A DNA stretch of 64,000 nt from Dipylidium caninum (taxonomy: Eukaryota > Platyhelminthes > Cestoda > Cyclophyllidea > Dipylidiidae), in assembly GCA_017562135.1 (NCBI GenBank), contig QEYB01001327.1, positions 1 to 64,000 on the forward strand, read 5' to 3'. Every line of letters starts with the position of its first letter. The first letter of the stretch is position 1. The notes under the pieces were generated by a model. The model ran no database searches. It saw only the letters and a list, made by a program, of their open reading frames with translations, and had not been told where the DNA came from. The translations under genes were made by a program, and so were the position numbers. Of the stretch, positions 60,291-64,000 are shown one piece after another.

Positions 60291-60739
60291 TAGGGAGTGC
60301 CATTTACTTATGTATGTGGTGGCTAATTTTCGGGAGACACATTACAAAATTCGTCATCATGTGTAGGTGATAGAGTGGGAGGTTGCCTAGAAGCATGATA
60401 CCTTGGGGAGAGGAGCAGTTGTGAGAGTCGTTGAGATAGTAGGGCTTTTTTGTAGTGCAAGGCACTGAAAGACAAGTATGTCGGTCTTGCGATTCTTCTT
60501 CTTCGGTTGTCCCATGTCGTCAAACACCGAGCCATTAACTCATTTGTCCGTGGACGCAGAAGAGCAACTCTCACAAGCAAGTGAGATATTGCGCGGTACA
60601 CACACAGTTGTGTAGGTTGTGGCAATGAAGACAATGTCCGTGTTTAGTGCGTTGTTATTGACAATATTGGGAGTAGACCTCTTCTTATTGCAGGACAACT
60701 ATCTCACCCTTCTTAATGCACACATTGCACCAATTAGCC

Positions 60740-60825
60740 CTGAATGTGGCCTCGGGGTGTGCGGTTCTGCAATGGTAAATGGTTTTGTTCGTCAACGGAA
60801 CCATGTCAAGACTAGAAGAACCTAA
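60740..60825 (+). repeat. R2 dispersed repeat, short copy
   Basis: This contains TGTGGCCTCGGGGTGTG, CTGCAATGGTAAATGG, TTTTGTTCGTC and CATGTCAAGACTAGAAGAAC, corresponding to the other R2 copies with more divergence. Confidence 0.5.
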
Positions 60826-61249
60826 TAGAAGGGCAATGCACACTTGGTTGGTGCAGTAAGGCCAGGTCTTTTTGGATTATAGTCATATAGAAGGAATTGC
60901 ATGAGAGACCTTCTACTTAAGAGTGGTGGCGAAGACGCATCCACTCTGACGCCCTGGCTTTTGTGTTGCCTAATGTCAGTTTCATTGTTGTCACAACACA
61001 CACTACTCACCTATGCCATGTCTGTTCATTAGACCCTTGCGATTCAAACGATGTAAATTGCCTCATCATTTCGTTCAGTCTTTCTTCTCCAACCACATTT
61101 TTACATCGGTAGACAGGGTACCATCTAATCAACTTCGCTCATGCCACAAAATTATACTCACTCTCACTATTCTTTCAAATGTGGCCGCCTCAAATAAAGA
61201 GGAAATGTATTTTGTGTGCATCTCAGTTGTGACAGCAACAAAGCAGGCA

Positions 61250-61311
61250 TATTACGCTTGTCAGCCCGTCAAACTGTTGCTACGAGGTCGTAATTGCGCT
61301 CTCGGATGACA
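61250..61311 (-). repeat. R1 dispersed repeat, inverted end fragment
   Basis: On the minus strand it reads TGCTGTCATCCGAGAGCGCA then ATTACGACCTCGTAGC, the CATGCGAGAG end of R1 with several substitutions. The left part was not recognised. Confidence 0.55.
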
Positions 61312-61890
61312 GCATTGTAGGACAATAGATCATCCTTGCTACAGCTTTTCCTTAAGTGCAGTGGTGAATGTGACGCTTAACTTTGCTTTTAACCTGAAGT
61401 TGGTTGGTCCTTGTAGGGGGAAATTTGCAATTATACTGCGAGGCGTGTGCGATGTGCACCGAAGACGCGGGCAGGAATGAAACTCAAGATAGGAGGCGGT
61501 CTTTTTGAAATTTGTGTACGTTCACTCTTCCTACCTGCAGTTACAAGCATCCACTGGGGTCCGATATGTCTGTCCCACCATCATACTGGCTGAAAGTGAC
61601 TGTGTCTTACGACATCTTTCCCCACCTATTTGGGCATTTGCGTATGCGTAGACTCGTATCGGGCCTCCCGAAATATGCGCCCACACTAGTGGAGAGAGCA
61701 TATCCACTTCATTGTGTGTAAGTTGAGAGTAGATTAGGCAGTGCGACTCAATGACATTTAGGAACACTTAATTTCGCCTCCCTGATGGTCCGCATACAAC
61801 CCGAAGCAAGCGCGTGCAGACATCATGTGAGTCGGTGCGTGCACACTTTGACGAAGTGTGCAAGTGGGGACCATGTTTCGAGAGGTAAAA
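61312..61890. other. Spacer upstream of copy D
   Basis: No exon or repeat copy is supported. From about 61850 the sequence becomes similar to the region upstream of copy C (GACGAAGYGTGC, GGACCA, CCAATGCGAATTC). Confidence 0.45.
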
Positions 61891-61933
61891 CCAATGCGAA
61901 TTCGCCTGTTGACCTACTTGAGACAGGATAAAT
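61891..61933 (+). promoter_or_regulatory. Putative CCAAT plus ATAAAT core promoter of copy D
   Basis: CCAAT begins at 61891 (context ACCAATGCGAATTC) and ATAAAT at 61928 (context ACAGGATAAATGGAAAGC). The start codon is at 61972. The 37 and 44 nt spacings are identical to those of copies B and C. Confidence 0.6.
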
Positions 61934-61971
61934 GGAAAGCGAGGGACATGTTGGTACCAAATGCACCACCA

Positions 61972-63559
61972 ATGCTGAGAGAAGCAGCACTTCTGCTTTT
62001 CATGTGCAACTGCGTGCATGCATGTGAGTGACCTCCTCGCTCCTTTCCACAACTTCCAACGCATTCACTCAACACGCTCTCGTCACCATCATATTTCTAA
62101 CTTACCACACATCTAAGTCACTTGGTAGTGCTTTGGGAAGATGGTACTTGGGGGAAGAATGTAAGTTAGAACAATGGCCGGAACTTTATCGTGTGCTAGA
62201 TGCGAGCGGCATCAGGGAGACTGAACCAACTAGCTTGCAATGGGTGCATTTGCACCTAGGGACAATATATAAAACCTGAATTAATATGAGGCTGTGGGAG
62301 TGGATTTGAGGGAAGGCGGAGTTGAGAGTTCGGTTGCGTTTATACGCGTGGCAGGAGTCGTGTAAATGATTTGTTTCAGTGATTATTTTCAGTGTTGCGT
62401 TGGGCAATACTTGGGAATGTCAGAACTGAAGACAGAATCGTGAGCGGCCCAGTCAACAGCTCTTTCACTCTCGATTTTCCACTTCCCGGCGAATACGACG
62501 TGAGCTGATTTCCTTTTGCTAAGGTGCACATGGCTTTCACTAGTGAGGTGTCATTTTCGGCTCTTGTTTAGATCGTTTGTATGTTTTTCTTGTCCAAAAT
62601 ACATTACTGCGGTGGATTAAGGGGCGGCGATTGTTCCACCCCATATTTCACTTGTTCCTACACTCAGGGTACGTTTTAGTCTCCTTCCCTCCTTCGTGTC
62701 AAATGCCCCTTCCACCAACACCACATCGGTTTCCTACCCTCAGAAACGGTAATGATTTTTCTTTCTCCTGCTGTCTTTCCAGTCACTGAATTCCGCACAG
62801 AGGTGCAGATGACCGGCCTTATCCGGCGAGATATGTCATGGATTGTCTTCTACTCTAACAGCCACCCACTTATTCCCATTTCCATTGCTGTATTCCCTGG
62901 TGGAGTGTGGAGTGTCTCGGATGTTGGTGAGTCTTCATGGATGCAATCTCATCACTCGTATTTTTGCAATGTCACACTACTAACAGCCTTCCACCACTTT
63001 TCTCCCCAGGCCTCGCCATGCATCCCAATGAGTCCTTCTACATTTACGCAAGACATAAAGAAATGGTGAAAGTCACGTGCAGATATCGCATTGAGACCGA
63101 GGCGGTGAGTTTAGCACGTCTTTGACCTTCTTTCCCAGATGGGCCTGGACACACTGCAGGAATTACTCATATTTGCTGCATCTTTTACCTCTGAACCTTA
63201 CATATATTAAGCGCCTTTGACTTGCATAGATTGCTATAGCGGTGGGGCGACATTCAGACAACGCTTATACCGTTTTCCAAGGTACCGTTGAATATAGCAT
63301 TGACGAGTATCGCGAAATAATCGACATCAGTAAGCGAAACTACATTCATCGTTGACAATATGAGCCTTATACGCAGCTATGTGCATGACTTCTCTAATTC
63401 GTTTCGACTGCTTTTCTCGCAGGCAACAGTACGGATAACAAGTTTGTGAATTTTACAATAGAAATGAAGAGGAGAGCACCTGTTGACTACCTCGGATGTC
63501 TCTATGCCGACGAATGGCTGCCTGCCGGCCCGACCTTCAAGATAGATTGGGGTGCTTGA
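61972..63559 (+). CDS. Copy D: intact secreted Cys-rich glycoprotein, GP50-like (tentative)
   Basis: Exons: 61972-62023, 62393-62499, 62572-62668, 62783-62926, 63010-63104, 63230-63329 and 63423-63559 (52, 107, 97, 144, 95, 100 and 137 nt; 732 nt, 243 residues). The first six lengths and phases equal those of copy C exactly, and all introns are GT-AG (72-369 nt). The signal peptide is MLREAALLLFMCNCVHA. Conserved features are the SGPVNSSFTLDFPLPGEYD segment, FTCSYTQ, IPISIAVFPGGVW, VTCRYR, DYLGCLY and KIDWG. The stop follows KIDWGA because the donor present at this point in copies A and C (GTAAG) is GTGCT here, so the C-terminus is shorter than in B or C. An AATAAA at 63652 could serve polyadenylation. 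A secreted product is expected; the GP50 assignment is from memory. Confidence 0.85.
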
Positions 63560-63651
63560 AACTAACCCTCTGACAATGGAAGGAATTTCCTTAGAATCTA
63601 ACCTTTGGGGTCGTTTTCATCTTGCTGGTCTTTTACGTTGGCATTGGTGTG

Positions 63652-63657
63652 AATAAA
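63652..63657 (+). terminator. Candidate polyadenylation signal of copy D
   Basis: An AATAAA hexamer lies 93 nt after the stop codon of copy D. Others at about 63831 and 63882 are alternatives. Confidence 0.35.
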
Positions 63658-63879
63658 TTATTGGGTCACATTTTCACAACCGCCTCATCTTATTTGCACA
63701 TTCGACTTTTGGCTAATTCAGATAATTTCCCTACGGATTCAGCCGATTATCGGATGGGTGCGCACTTTCCAGTGAGTAGACACGGGCATTATCTACTTAT
63801 TTTATAAATAATTCTACGTGAAGCAGCGCTAAATAAAAATCAAGAACCATTCTGTTGAACCCAGTTGCAATTTTTTGTA

Positions 63880-64000
63880 CAATAAACAGGCGAGTGGTGA
63901 CTGCGAAATGCCTCTTACTCGCCGCATGAGGATGTTGAAAGTTTGAGTAGTGCAGGTTGTTGCTCATTCTGGGAGGAAATATCTTCCTTTCTGTCGATTA
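63880..64000 (+). repeat. Possible R3 start at the window end
   Basis: GAGTGGTGACTGCGAAAT followed by an ACTCGC stretch resembles the start of R3 at 42845 (ACTTGATGACTGCGAAATAT ... ACTCGT). The window ends before the rest can be seen. Confidence 0.3.

Noticed and set aside
63598..63807. Hydrophobic stretch after copy D (VVFILLVFYVGIGV) as a possible anchor exon
   Set aside because: The donor that would join exon 6 to it is lost in D, the stop comes first, and the corresponding place in copy C is intron-like sequence without the hydrophobic run.
1..64000. tRNA, rRNA or spliced-leader RNA genes
   Set aside because: I looked for B-box-like GGTTCGANTC motifs and for conserved rRNA cores and found no convincing match; a covariance-model scan would be needed to exclude them fully.

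Overview
This is eukaryotic DNA: spliced genes with small introns, no operons, no ribosome-binding sites and no long uninterrupted coding frames. The best-supported content is a cluster of one rapidly evolving, multi-exon family of small secreted cysteine-bearing glycoproteins. From memory the protein pattern resembles the GP50 'diagnostic antigen' family of cyclophyllidean tapeworms (Taenia, Echinococcus, Hymenolepis type). That identification is tentative because no database search was possible, and organism and family are both inferred from it.

Region 1 (1 to about 10.1 kb, fading out by 11.35 kb) is low-complexity, T-rich DNA full of homopolymer runs, including a 52-base T run and a nearly pure A/T stretch at 4.69-4.98 kb. 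I see no gene in it. From about 11.4 kb the composition becomes balanced and long homopolymers nearly vanish, so the window contains either a real compositional boundary or an assembly join.

Region 2 (about 11.4-64 kb) carries the gene family on both strands. Copy C (minus, 49289-50752) and copy D (plus, 61972-63559) are intact gene models. Their first six exons have identical lengths (52, 107, 97, 144, 95 and 100 nt), their reading frames stay open, and their splice sites are acceptable. They encode about 256 and 243 residues. Copy B (plus, 34105-35478) keeps the layout but has a one-base frameshift in exon 4. Copy A (minus, about 12.9-14.2 kb) is a decayed copy with several frame breaks. 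Copy E (minus, 53219-54445) keeps a 52-nt signal-peptide exon joined to diverged sequence. Copy F (minus, 57.2-57.9 kb) and several isolated exon-like pieces look like still more distant relatives.

The three best copies share a proximal promoter layout with exactly the same spacing: CCAAT, then ATAAAT 37 nt later, then the start codon 44 nt after that. The space between genes contains at least three dispersed repeat families (called R1, R2 and R3 here) and a duplicated block (28.9-29.26 kb and 44.08-44.42 kb). These suggest that the cluster grew by segmental duplication and inversion and is undergoing birth-and-death turnover. The predicted proteins have signal peptides, many N-glycosylation sequons and conserved C-x-Y/F pairs, as expected of secreted or surface proteins. 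Their function cannot be read from the sequence.
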